64,000 nucleotides of DNA, from the NCBI RefSeq assembly GCF_038396675.1, contig NC_088922.1:19128501-19192500 (forward strand), read 5' to 3'. The notes under the pieces were generated by a model. That model did not search any database. It was not told where the DNA came from and saw only the letters and a program-made list of their open reading frames with translations. A program made the position numbers and the translations under genes. Each line of letters begins with the position of its first letter. Position 1 is the first letter of the stretch. The stretch comes from Hydra vulgaris. Its lineage: Eukaryota; Cnidaria; Hydrozoa; Anthoathecata; Hydridae. Positions 14,716 through 25,986 of this stretch are shown here, piece after piece.

Positions 14716-14824
14716 GGTATTGTGTTTATATTTCAGTAGTCCGCCAGCTAATTGCCTTGTGAACTACTTGACAAGAACTACATAGAAATATTTACAAAGT
14801 TTTTTCTATGCTTTTCAAGTCGAG

Positions 14825-14905
14825 AAACGCATCAAGAATAAGCGAGGCGCGCATCAAGAATAAGCAAGTCGAGAAGCGCATCAAGAATAAGCGAGTTTAG
14901 AAAAG
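14825..14905. repeat. Degenerate tandem repeat (GCATCAAGAATAAGC)
   Basis: Three units of about 26 bp each contain CGCATCAAGAATAAGC, with variable spacers (CGAGAAA, GAGGCG, AAGTCGAGAAG). Confidence 0.75.
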
Positions 14906-15039
14906 TAAGAAAAAAGTAAAAAGAAAAGACGAAAATTAAAAATAAAAAAAAAATAAAAAGGGTGGGTCTTTCAAAAAATATAAGGTTTTTTGATTTAATT
15001 CAAAAATTGGTTTAATTTATTAATTAGTTTTATGTTTCC

Positions 15040-16090
15040 TTTTATATCTCTTATTTCTTTAGTTTCATTTAAAAAAGAGTTTAATTTATATGCTCTTAGA
15101 AGGCTTATTCTTGCGCTCATACTTCTCTCATGATAAGCTCTCATTCGTATAGAATAGACATAATACAAAAGCTATATATCATGTGAGTTTCTCTATCTTT
15201 CATACACTGGGGACAAAGGTCATCAGGTGCATGACCTCTACGTTTAAAGATAAAGTTTGTGGGTAGCGCAAAATGAATGGCTTTATATTTTATTACGTTT
15301 GCTTTGTTGTTATTATTTCTTTTGAAAATGTTTTGAAAGAGGAGGGACCATTCCTTTGAGGAGGTGCCCGTCATGCTCTTTTCAAAAACAGAGTTCCACC
15401 TAGTAAACAGGGTTGTTCCACCCAAACTGTATTTCTTTTTCATAAGAAAATTGTAAATTGATTTTGATGTTAGGTCGGTAATCAAAACCGGTTTAAGGGG
15501 TGTATAAAGTTTTTTAGGGTGAAATTTGATTTGTTGTGGTCATAAGATTTACCTTCCTTTATAATTTTTGTTTTCCAAATACGTGGAATGGAGTTTTTAA
15601 TTTTTTTAAATGTTGTTTGTTAAAGACCGGTTAATTAGTAATCCAAGAAACCAGGTACAAAAACCTTTGCAAGATCAGATATTTTGGAAATTTGGTTCAA
15701 AGTAGTTTCTTTTAAGGTTTTAGAGTCTGGTGGTTTTTGTCTCTAATAAAATTGTTATAAAAAATGGAAATCTCAACCAGCCGGTTGAGTATTTCCTATA
15801 TGGACATATTTTTTATGTCGCTCTTGCCGTTATAAATGTGACTCCAGTTTTTAATTAGTTGCTGGTAGAACACAGGGAGAGTATCAATTGCGCTGCTTGA
15901 GTGGGTTGTGATAAATATAATTTCTCCTTGATTAGTATTTCTATAACTATTGAAAATATGCATCGCAGCGTCTTTCCATGCGCCTGTTAGGGTGTGATTA
16001 AAAAATTTTGCCACCCAAATCAGCTGGATGGGTTTTAGTTTTTCGCCTATATCTATAACGTTTAAATCTCAGCAGCTAATAGGAAGTTTA
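15040..16090 (-). mobile_element. Tx1/L1-like LINE relic, C-terminal ORF2 part
   Basis: Minus-strand frames give, in order, TLPVFYQQLIKNWSHI (about 15830-15880), then IPRIWKTKIIKEG (about 15570), then ITDLTSKSIYNFLMKKK (15430-15485). After these comes CPQCMKDRETHMIYSF (about 15165-15215). This is the order of the region behind the reverse transcriptase in L1/Tx1-type ORF2, ending in the zinc-binding C-x2-C...ET-H motif. Stops and frame changes show it is dead. No endonuclease or catalytic RT domain remains. A 3' tail lies towards 14940, where A-rich sequence occurs. Confidence 0.7.
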
Positions 16091-16189
16091 GAAACTTTTT
16101 GGTTTGTTTTAATTGAGTTTTAAATGTTGCTCCAGAGAAAATTTCAACAATTTTTTCCATATATTTGATAATTCTATCGTTACCCAGTC

Positions 16190-16615
16190 GGCAAATTTAG
16201 TTGTAAATGCGCATTAGAAACTCGTTTAAATACGTATCGATGTGGTATGTATGTTAGGCATTTTATCGTGTCGAACACGCATTGGAAATACGCATTAGAT
16301 GCGTAAAAAGACAGGTATACAATACGACGCCTACTGGGTATCAGACTCGCATTTGAAACTCTTGTAAACACGTATAAAACACGATGACCAGAGAATATTC
16401 AATACGATATTTTCCTGGTATTACATGCGCATTTAAAACTTTCCAGAATACGCATTATTTATGAATATATGTTAGCCATTTTATCGTGTCAAACGCGCAT
16501 TAAAAATAGACATCAGATGCGTATAAAGACAGGTATACAATACGACGCCTACTGAGTATCAAACTCGCATTTAAACTCGTATAAAACACGATAACCAGAG
16601 AATATTCAATACAAT
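16190..16615. repeat. Tandem duplication, period about 217 bp
   Basis: CATTTTATCGTGTCGAACAC to CAGAGAATATTCAATACGAT (about 16258-16409) recurs with changes at about 16475-16612. Internal words CGCATT and CGTATAAA recur more often, so a shorter ancestral unit is likely. Confidence 0.8.
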
Positions 16616-17002
16616 TTTATTAACCAATATGAATTCAAACATAATGATAATGACTAGCAGTAAGCAATCCGTAATACGGGTTATGAGTTATTAAATCATT
16701 AATAACAATAAAAACACATTAATAACTTGATATATTATCTAAAATATTAAATACAAATTTATCTATAAATATTTTAACTTTGACTCCGTATCAGCAACGT
16801 CATTGCTTATAGGTAACGACATAAAGACCGCATTAACATCAGTTGAGTTCTTTTTAAAATCTGTCACAACACAAGTACCAGAAAAGGAAAGTCAAGGAAA
16901 GCCTGCAAATACCTAAAAAAAGACATGAAAAAAAAAATTACAATTTTTAATTACAAAAGTACTATTTGCATTTTATTGTTAGTAGAATTAGGATAATAAT
17001 AA

Positions 17003-17275
17003 CAGAAAATATATGAACCTGTCATTTCGAAAAGTGCACAAGTCCATTTACTAAAACTTTTCAAAATCAACAAAAATATGATTTTTATTAAAATAATGTC
17101 TAGGTTGCTAAAGAAATTAAACATAGAAGTAGATAAATAAAGAACGTATATAACTTATATATTTTTTATAAAAAAAACATAAATCATACAGAAATTTTTA
17201 ATTCAAACTTATAAACTAACTGCTAAAAGTTTTGGACTTATGTCTTTTTCGAAATGACAGGTTCATATATTCTGT
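17003..17275. mobile_element. MITE with about 40-bp terminal inverted repeats
   Basis: The left end, ACAGAAAATATATGAACCTG and on through TCATTTCGAAAAG, is matched by the reverse complement of the right end, which finishes GGTTCATATATTCTGT at 17275. The inner 190 bp are AT-rich and non-coding. ATAAT words flank both sides and could be a target duplication. Confidence 0.8.
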
Positions 17276-17592
17276 CTACATAATAATTAAAAAAGATTAT
17301 AAAAAGGCTAGACAACACAATGTGTACATTGTTACTATAGTAACGCTGGCAAATAACACCACAACTTAATAAGATATTTTATTAACTTAAATACTTGGAC
17401 TAAAAAGATTTTATTTATTACAATATTTGAACAATCAAGGGACAATTATAGTTAAACAATTTGAGCAACTATATCATAAAATAGCAAGCAACTCGTAAAA
17501 TATTTCTTATAAATGGTCATTATCATTTGTGGTATTAAGAAATACGTAAGAGCTCAGTAATTACATAAGTTTTATTAAATCTCCCACTCATC

Positions 17593-17594
<2 letters not shown>
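17276..17594. other. AT-rich, no feature seen
   Basis: Nothing recognised between the MITE and the GA microsatellite. Confidence 0.5.

Positions 17595-17680
<86 letters not shown>
17595..17680. repeat. (GA)n microsatellite
   Basis: About 43 uninterrupted AG units. Confidence 0.98.
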
Positions 17681-17685
<5 letters not shown>

Positions 17686-18620
17686 AAGTGTTTCCAAAGC
17701 AGCATGTTAACAAATGTAAAAAAGCACAGAATAAATAGTAGTAACTGGATTTATTATGTTACCAGTAAACAAAATTATTTTTACCTTGATTAAAAGCTAA
17801 TTTCCAGAATTTCTTAAGCTCCAGCTTCTCTCTAACTGTTGACTAATGATTAATAGAGTAAATTTCACATCATACTAAATTTATAAAATTAAAACTATGT
17901 TTTAACAGTTAGCTAACTAATCAAAAGATGACAAAGGGAAGACAAACTAAAAAAAAAAAATGAAAAAAAGAACATAATTATGATAAAAATTATAAAAAAA
18001 AAAAAAAAATTATTTAGATTTAAAAGTGTTAATTGTTACTATAAATAGTTAAACTCATACTTTGCTTTGTTCTGAAGTGTCTAAAGTAAAATCAAATTAA
18101 CAGACATTAACAATGCTTGACACTGAATTCTGGCAAGTAAGTTTTCTGCACGCCGAGTTACATTATTTACATTTCAATAACGATTAATTTCATCCTGCCT
18201 AGATCTATGTTTTTCATTTGACAACTATTTTCAAGTTGCCTATTAGCATTTTACATAACTTTGTTGAGCCTAATACTATCTATTTCAATTTCACTGTTAT
18301 CATTAAACATATTACCAGTAATCTTACTATTGTTACAATTGAATAAATGAACGTAAAAGAATCTTACAAACTGTGATCTTTTCTAATCAAAGACTTTATT
18401 TAAACTTAAGAATTATTGAAATCCTTATCTTTTTACATGTTTATATACATAAGTCATTTATCAAAAATATTAAACAACATTTATTTACATCAATTATTTT
18501 TAATTTAACAAAGAATCTACAATGCACAAAATTATTTTTACCTTAGTGATCAAAAATAATAAATGCACAATCTTGTATAAAAAATTAAAGCAATGTCAGT
18601 CAGTATATTTTACTCTAAAG

Positions 18621-18623
<3 letters not shown>
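17681..18623. other. AT-rich, no feature seen
   Basis: No open frame, repeat or structural motif was recognised apart from short A runs. Confidence 0.5.

Positions 18624-18667
<44 letters not shown>
18624..18667. repeat. (TA)n microsatellite
   Basis: Pure TA array of about 44 bp. Confidence 0.97.
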
Positions 18668-18670
<3 letters not shown>

Positions 18671-18740
18671 AACAACTTTAAAAAGTATTCTACACAATAG
18701 AGTGCTCAATGTTCTTAAAAGAACAGAGCAAATTCTACTA

Positions 18741-18877
<137 letters not shown>

Positions 18878-19354
18878 TAAATTTATAAACTTTCGTGTCA
18901 ACAAATTACAGTCAGTTTTCCATGTTAAATACACAAAATATATATCTAATATAATATATATCAAATATAAAATAAATCCAATATAAAATAAAACAAAATA
19001 GTAAACTTACTCAAACCAGTATCAGTTACACCGTGTGAAGTAACTAAAAAACACTTCAGTTCTTTTCAATCACTCTAAAAAGTAACTTTCAGCTCTTTCC
19101 AAAAGCACTAAAAAATAAAACAAAACTTGCTTAGCTGAGTTGCCTAGTTTATAAGAATCTGAAAACAGATAAGTAAAAAACCAAAAACAAACAAACATTT
19201 ATTTGTTAGAACTACTATATTTAAACAAATTAAATTAAACAAAGAATAACGCCAATTTTCCTTAAAAGCTAAAAAAAAATTTCAGCTCAAATTTGCTTGC
19301 AGAACTTGCTTGTAAAATAAAATGTGAATAAGAAACACATTTAGAAAAGCCTAG

Positions 19355-19408
19355 AAAAAATTTATAAAAATTTACATACATTTGTATGTAAATTTTTATA
19401 AATTTTTT
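19355..19408. repeat. Perfect palindrome, 26-bp arms
   Basis: Arms 19355-19380 and 19383-19408 are exact reverse complements with a 2-nt spacer. The inner sequence is ACATACATTTGTATGT. Confidence 0.95.
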
Positions 19409-19682
19409 GTTCATTGTTCACATATATCGCATAAATCCATTGTATGAATAATCTGAAATGAAAAAATGTAATTGATAAGTAAATAAAAAAAACACATCAA
19501 ATATGAATCAAAAATCAATATATCTGATAGAGATAAGATGTCATGATAAGAGAGTAGTAGTTGTTAAATATTGTTATTTCATATTAGCTTTTAGAAAACA
19601 AATCATGTTGGTACTTCATGGTTCTAAAAATTCAAATTCAGATATAAACAAAATGTATATACGGCAAAATGATTTTTCTTGA

Positions 19683-19990
19683 ATGGCTTTTAGTGAATGA
19701 TTAAAAGCAGTGAGTTTCAATAATAAAACCACTTATAATTTTTAACAATAGACACCAACATAAAGGTAAGTCAAATGTAACAACATTAGTAACATAAATA
19801 ACAACTTAACGCAAAATCTTGCTCAACACGTTTGCCAAGTCACACACTTTGAAAACATGGAAACAACATAATATAAACATATATAATAACTATAAAACAC
19901 AATACATTTATTTAACTTTATATAACATATATAAACACCTCATATAATATTTATATACACAATAGATACATTTTATACTATTTTAATAGG
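19683..19990 (-). repeat. Dispersed repeat family R, copy 2
   Basis: In reverse complement this resembles 10520-10830 (ACACTTTGAAAACATGGAAA near 19849). Its left part, GGCTTTTAGTGAATGATTA to AACAATAGACACC, recurs as a direct repeat at 20822-20910. Weaker similarity to 22900-22990 (AACATAATATAAACATATAT) is also seen. Confidence 0.5.
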
Positions 19991-20599
19991 TACGTGCAAT
20001 GAAAATTTTAAATTAGATAAATTCTTGGTTGTTATATATCATTAGAAAGAGCTTCGATTCAATATTGTAAAAGTGAAAAAATTATCAAAATCGAACAATT
20101 CCATAAAAAGTTATGTCGTTTTTAGTACCGATTTTTCGATATATGGATTTGTTGAAGAAAGTGTGGTCAAAAAAATGTTTTTAAGCACTAAAAGTTTAAT
20201 AACTTTGTCAATTCTTATCCAAATGTTTATAACTTGGTATCAAAAGATAGATGTAATAGTAACCGACAAATTTATATAGGTCCATATCACCGGGCGTATC
20301 CAAGGGGCTAGAGGGGTAACCAAACGCCACTTTTACCAGCAAAAAATGAAATTTTTATTCATAAAAGATCAATTTTTCAATGAATTTATTAATTTTCATA
20401 TGCAATAAATTGCTATAATTTCCATGTAGACTGCCACCAAATAGGAGAGGTTCATTTTTTGAGTTAGGGTATATGTGGGGTAATGATTTAACACACCCTA
20501 TTATTAAAAACGATTCATTATAAATATTTTGATTCTTATTAAAAAGGCTTTTTTAAAATCATCACAATAAAATTTATAATTTACAACATTACAACAAAC

Positions 20600-20665
20600 A
20601 AAGCTGCACACTCATTGATTCGGGGGAAGGGGGTGTGTCCACACCCCCTCCAACCTAAAAAACAT
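20600..20665. repeat. GC-rich inverted repeat near family R
   Basis: AAGGGGGTGTG and CACACCCCCTC form a stem around 20628-20650. The sequence resembles the CACCCCCTCC edge at 10490. Confidence 0.45.
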
Positions 20666-20821
20666 AAAATACTTTATTTAAAATTTTGTTAAAAAAAAAA
20701 AAAAAGAAAAAAAGCAATGACTTTAAATAATATATTGAAATACAAAACACAATACACATTACCACCTTACAAGTTTTCATATTTTTTTGTTTTAAAATAA
20801 TATTTGAATTAATTTGAGTCT

Positions 20822-20915
20822 TGGCTTTTAGTTAATGATTAATATATTAAATTCCAATAATGAAACTAAATATAAATTATTGTTAACAATAGACACGACA
20901 TGAACGTAAGCCAGA
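20822..20915 (-). repeat. Partial copy of repeat family R
   Basis: GGCTTTTAGTTAATGATTA to TTAACAATAGACACGACAT is a diverged direct repeat of 19683-19770, ending just before the minisatellite. Confidence 0.5.
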
Positions 20916-20938
20916 GCCGTCTATCAAAAAAATTGTGA

Positions 20939-21573
20939 GTTCCACTACTCGCTGTACATTTATTTTGCAAGTTCCACTACTCGCTGTACATTTATTTTGC
21001 AAGTTCCACTACTCGCTGTACATTTATTTTGCAAGTTCCACTACTCGCTGTACATTTATTTTGCAAGTTCCACTACTCGCTGTACATTTATTTTGCAAGT
21101 TCCACTACTTGCTGTACATTTATTTTGCAAGTTTTACTATTCGCTGTACATTTATTTTGCAAGTTCCACTACTCGCTGTACATTTATTTTGCAAGTTCCA
21201 CTACTCGCTGTACATTTATTTTGCAAGTTCCACTACTCGCTGTACATTTATTTTGCAAGTTCCTCTACTCGCTGTACATTTATTTTGCAAGTTCCACTAC
21301 TCGCTGTACATTTATTTTGCAAGTTCCACTACTCGCTGTACATTTATTTTGCAAGTTCCACTACTCGCTGTACATTTATTTTGCAAATTCCACTACTCGC
21401 TGTACATTTATTTTGCAAGTTCCACTACTCGCTGTACATTTATTTTGCAAGTTCTACTAATTGATATATATTTATTTTGCAGGTTCCACTACTCGCTGTA
21501 CATTTATTTTGCAAGTTCTACTAATTGATATATATTTATTTTGCAGGTTCCACTACTCGAGGTACATTTATTT
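20939..21573. repeat. 32-bp minisatellite, about 20 copies
   Basis: The unit starts GTTCCACTACTCGCTGTACA and continues TTTATTTTGCAA. Most copies are identical. Two near the right end (about 21451 and 21515) are a diverged variant with CTAATTGATATATA, alternating with normal units, so a 64-bp dimer was duplicated. Because 32 is not a multiple of 3, all three frames stay open for long stretches. Those frames are by-products and not genes. Confidence 0.97.
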
Positions 21574-21700
21574 TGGATGCTCCGCTTGTTGAAAATTCGG
21601 AATGCTCAAAATATGAAATTGATATGACCCAGATTAGCAATATTTAACCAATTTATGTCTTGCATTCATACTTTGCTAACATACAATTAATATGCTCACA

Positions 21701-21934
<234 letters not shown>

Positions 21935-23661
21935 AATAAAACACAATAGCTAAATGCTAAAATTAAATAAACAAAGAACCAAGAAACACAATAAAATTCA
22001 CCTATTCTCTTATCTCTTTCAGAAATCTTACTTTTTTTGCCAATTTTGTTTTTTCTTTTTGTCACTTCTTTAGGCATTATAATATTAATTCTAAATATTA
22101 TTTCATTGTTGCATTAAACAAATTTTATCTATGTAATCTAATGTACCTTAAAACTTTATCTAATGAGTAATTAAATATGACAAAATATGACTTTACTAAA
22201 TTTTGACAAAATATGACTTTACTAAATTTTTGTAAACAATATTAAAGTACACTACAAATATATTGTAATTAGATTAAAATTACACTTTAGAACTTGAAGT
22301 ATAAATTAAGCCTTTTAATCGAAAATTTTTAAATTTAACTTAAAATTTAAATTAAATTTGAAAGTAAACTGATTAAAGTATGGACAATAATATTAAGTTA
22401 ATAATATTATTAATATGAAGTTTCCGATAGACCCCCTCTACCATACGAGGCGTAAAATTGCCGAAATTATGTACCTTTTTTGTGCATTGTAGTAATGAAT
22501 GTGGGCATCCAAATAATGCAATAAAATTTGGCAAGAATATAGAAAATAGATATAAAAACAAACGCAAATAGTTTTAATAGTACGCACTACCTTCCTTTGA
22601 TAGGAATTTAACGAACGATCGACATCAAAAATTTTGATACCCATTAACTTTATATAAATGTAAGTAGATTCAAAAACAGCAAACACTAACAGAAAGTATA
22701 ATTATTTCAATTTTTAAAACATATCTAAAGTGATATTAAATTCTAAAAAAAAAGACTAGAAAACACGTTGTTACCACACTTACTTTGAACGGACTTTAAA
22801 AAACGTGGAACAGAATTTTGGCACAAAAATCGGTTCCGTAAAACACGGAATTCTACGTACCTAATTTTAATGACACATTTATAAAACAATTACATAACAC
22901 ATATAACCACATACATATATTTATCAAAAACTTTTAAACTTTGAACATAATATAAACATATATGCAAACTATAAACATATATAACTTGAATTGCGCGAAC
23001 AAAAAATTTAAAAATAACATGAAAAAATCTAAAAAGATTCATATATATATTCATATATAAAAACATATATCTTGTAATAATATATCAAATTATAATTATA
23101 TTTAATTCAAATCAAATACTTATTGAATAAAGAGCAAAGAACAGATAAAAGAACTGCAATCCTTATAACAAAATTTAACGTTTAGCAACAATAAAATGTC
23201 AGTGTTGGCTCGAAATTTTAATTTATTTTTCTAAATTTTTTAAAACAGTACAAAAAAAAGGTAATAGCATAACAGAAATGTTAATAAAATAATAATCAAC
23301 ATAATAAAATAAGTAAGGAATGAAATAATAGGATTTATAATATATTTGAATTATATTAATTTAGGACTTCATAAAACTAAATAAATTTAAATGTAGTAAT
23401 AAATACTTTTATGATAAAGTTTTAGTAACTTTTTTAGTACAAAAAAGTACTGTAACTGTATTGGAGATATGCGATACTGCTTTAGCAGAACGATATCTCT
23501 TCATACAACTTTTCATGTATTCCTGATTACTTTTCATCATTCCAGACAAACTTTTTACTAAATTTCTTATGAGAAAACTTTTTAATTTAAATTTTGCTTT
23601 CACAATTTCAGTTTAAGCATGCGCTTTAAAGCAAAGATTTTCGTTTTTCCGTTATATGTTG
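21935..23661. other. AT-rich, no gene seen
   Basis: No recognisable gene. Short minus-strand frames at 22373-22686 and 23409-23603 match nothing I know. The segment 22900-22990 weakly resembles repeat family R. Confidence 0.4.
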
Positions 23662-23712
23662 ATATTTGATCAAAATCGGGTACGATATCGTTATCCGATT
23701 TTGATCAAATAT
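23662..23712. repeat. Perfect inverted repeat, 18-bp arms
   Basis: ATATTTGATCAAAATCGG (23662-23679) and its exact complement (23695-23712) flank a 15-nt loop. Confidence 0.95.
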
Positions 23713-23829
23713 TAAATAATACGTATTTTTGATAAATAAGTGGTATTGAACTCGAATTCGAAACTTAAAACTAAATGCGTATTTTTCTGGTATCAACGGC
23801 GGTATGTTATACGTGATCAATACTCCGAG

Positions 23830-25772
23830 TATTTACAATACTAGGTATGCCGTCTGGGTAGGTATTGGCAAAGTAAAAGCTAGTGCCAAAGGTTACTTAA
23901 GAGCATTTGATCAATTACTATTCTTTTTCCTTTAAAGGACAAGTTAAAGATTTGCCAGCGTTTAATTTTCTTTTGAAAAATGGCAATGCTTTCGTTCCAT
24001 TGCTTAATGTTAATTAAACAATCTTTATTGGAAAAGTAAATACACAAGCTTTTAAGGGTATTTTCTTACCAGTTAAAGTTTAAAAAATTTTCTTTATTTT
24101 TTGTTTTAATTTTTCCAATCCACAAGCCTTGGCATTTGGCTACATTTAATTTGGCTCCTGTGGCTCGCTCGTTGAGTTCTAAGGCCCTACCGAGTTCTTT
24201 TATCGACTCATCTCCTATTAAATAGAAGTTTGTGTCGTCAGCGTATTGCTGGATTTTAGTTTTTTTAGCGGGAGTTCGGTAATAAAGAAAATGCAAATAA
24301 GCACATTCTTATTTGGAACGCCGGCGTCAGGTGGTTTAGAGTTAATTAGTTTCGTGTTGAAATGTGCGTTTAAAAGTAAATTTGTTTTATAAAAACCGTT
24401 AATAAAAATTAAAGAAAAATAAATAAATACGAAAAACTTAGCCACTTTCTAGCGTGTTGCTTTGCTTGATCGTTTCCATTCTTTTTTTTCGATCATTTTT
24501 GTGTGGAGTCGGTGGTGGTGCACTGCGTTTTTTTTGCCAGGTGTTGTCTTCGCCCATTTTTTTCGACCTTTTTCGTTCGCTTCTTCCGCTCGCTTGCTTT
24601 CTTCGGTGTCTTTCAAGTGATTCTCCTCTTCTTCTTCTGCTTCTTTGTTCGTCGGTTTTTCGAAGTAGTATTCTTTTCTTGTTTCGAGTGTCTTCTTTGT
24701 TCTTTTCGTGTTGAGTATCGTTCTTCTGTTTTGTTGCTTGTTTCTTCTCTTCTTCTTCATTAGTTTGTTCTTCTTCGTTTTCAAATACGATAATTATCTT
24801 CTTTTTGATAACGGTTAGTTTATTTATGTTTTCTTCATTTGTTATTTTAGATGGATTTTCTTCGGGTTTTGAGTTATTTGTTTCAAGTTCACATGTTGGT
24901 TGTTGATGGGTTAGTGTAAGTTTCGTTTTTTGCATCGCGAGGTTGTCTTCTTTCTGTGTGGTTTTGTATTTCCTGACCGTTGTGCTTTGTTCGCATTTTA
25001 TAGCCTACAATGTTTAGGGAGGTTGGAATTGGTTTTGGCATGTCTTCCATGACAGCAACCAGGATACCGGAGTAGTACGGTGTGCCTTTTCCTGGCGTTA
25101 TCCTCATAACTGGTTTTGTGTAGACATGCCTACCGTATCTCATTTCTTCGAAAAAACTTCCAATATTAAATTATTTTACCTCAATTGGAAGGCCAAATAC
25201 TGATACGTGTATTTGGTTAAATACTGATACGTGTATTTGGTTTAAGCGTTTTCCTTCTATTTTTGGCCTTCGATTTATATTAAATATTTTGAAGGCATGC
25301 TGGTAGTTGTTAATTTTTAAACCATTTTCTAATAATTTTAATCTGGCTTCGTTGGTTTTCATAACGATTTCGATACCTGTGTTTCATCGTAAAAATTGCA
25401 CGTGTTCAAGTTCTTCGTCTAAGTTTTCTTTTTCTATCGCTTTTAAGAAATCGTTTAATGTGAAGTGTTCTCTTATTCGCAAATAAGCGTTTTTGGTAAG
25501 TTTCGTTTCTGAATTTCTGTTTTTGCTGCTTCAGCATAGTTTCTTGGTTGTTTTTTAATTTTTTGTTGATTTTTGCATTCATCATCCGAAGGTTCATCGC
25601 TACTATAATTGATTTCTACTTGTTCGTTCCATTCACCAGCAGAAGCTTTCGCCATTTTTTCGAGTAGAATTAATGATATTTCTTCGGTTTGTTGATTTTC
25701 CATAAAGGTTAATTGAGTATCATCATTAGTTTTGAAAAAAACTGTTTCTCGTTGCTTTATAAAGCTCGCCAT
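23830..25772 (-). mobile_element. Tx1/L1-like LINE, ORF1 plus ORF2 remnant, internally deleted
   Basis: A minus-strand element with ORF1 at its 5' side (25772 to about 24440) and a piece of ORF2 at its 3' side (about 24290 to 23840). Most of ORF2, including the endonuclease and the front of the RT, is missing between them. The ORF2 piece reads QQYADDTNFYLIGDE, then LNVAKCQGLWIGK, then LINIKQWNESIAIFQKK. Next come FKGKRIVIDQMLLSNLW and related residues. This covers RT motif C (YADD) through the region just behind it. Frames are broken, so the copy is dead. Confidence 0.7.
24438..25772 (-). pseudogene. LINE ORF1 protein (RNA-binding), frameshifted
   Basis: Starts at 25772 (MASFIKQRETVFFKTND). 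It then runs through several frames: an acidic N-terminal region; an RRM-like part with FRNTGIEIVMKTNEARLKLL-type sequence broken by a stop; HVSVFGLPIEV near 25175; YGRHVYTKPVMRITPGKG near 25090; and a PIPTSLNIVGYK...GQ segment near 25000. In Tx1/L1-type ORF1 proteins this order binds LINE RNA, and a CCHC knuckle follows the GQ. Here the knuckle cysteines are gone. The tail (24438-24935) is very rich in Glu, Lys and Arg. A 24-bp unit giving NQIHVSVF is duplicated at about 25197-25245. Confidence 0.6.
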
Positions 25773-25986
25773 TTAAAAGATTAATCCAATTTCAAATTAA
25801 AACATTTACCAAATATTGAAAATACTTAGTGACTAGAGAAGCCCCTTCGTGATCAGACTTTACTTCCCAGTCAGGTAAGAAACATGATAATGATTAAAGC
25901 CATGGGTTTACAAAAATTACATAAGACAAACATATTTCTTTTAATTATCAGATAGAAGAATAGTAATTGTGGGGCATATTAGAGAA
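25773..25986. other. Spacer between LINE and pogo-like relics
   Basis: AT-rich, no feature recognised. Confidence 0.4.

Noticed and set aside
20935-21528. Plus-strand frame of 197 codons with a regular repeat
   Set aside because: It is a by-product of the 32-bp minisatellite. All three forward frames are open in the same way, and there is no leader or conserved context.
20939-21573. CRISPR-like array
   Set aside because: The repeats are contiguous with no unique spacers, and the genome is clearly animal.
24454-24763. Plus-strand Phe/Ser-rich frames
   Set aside because: They are antisense to the Glu/Lys/Arg-rich tail of the LINE ORF1.
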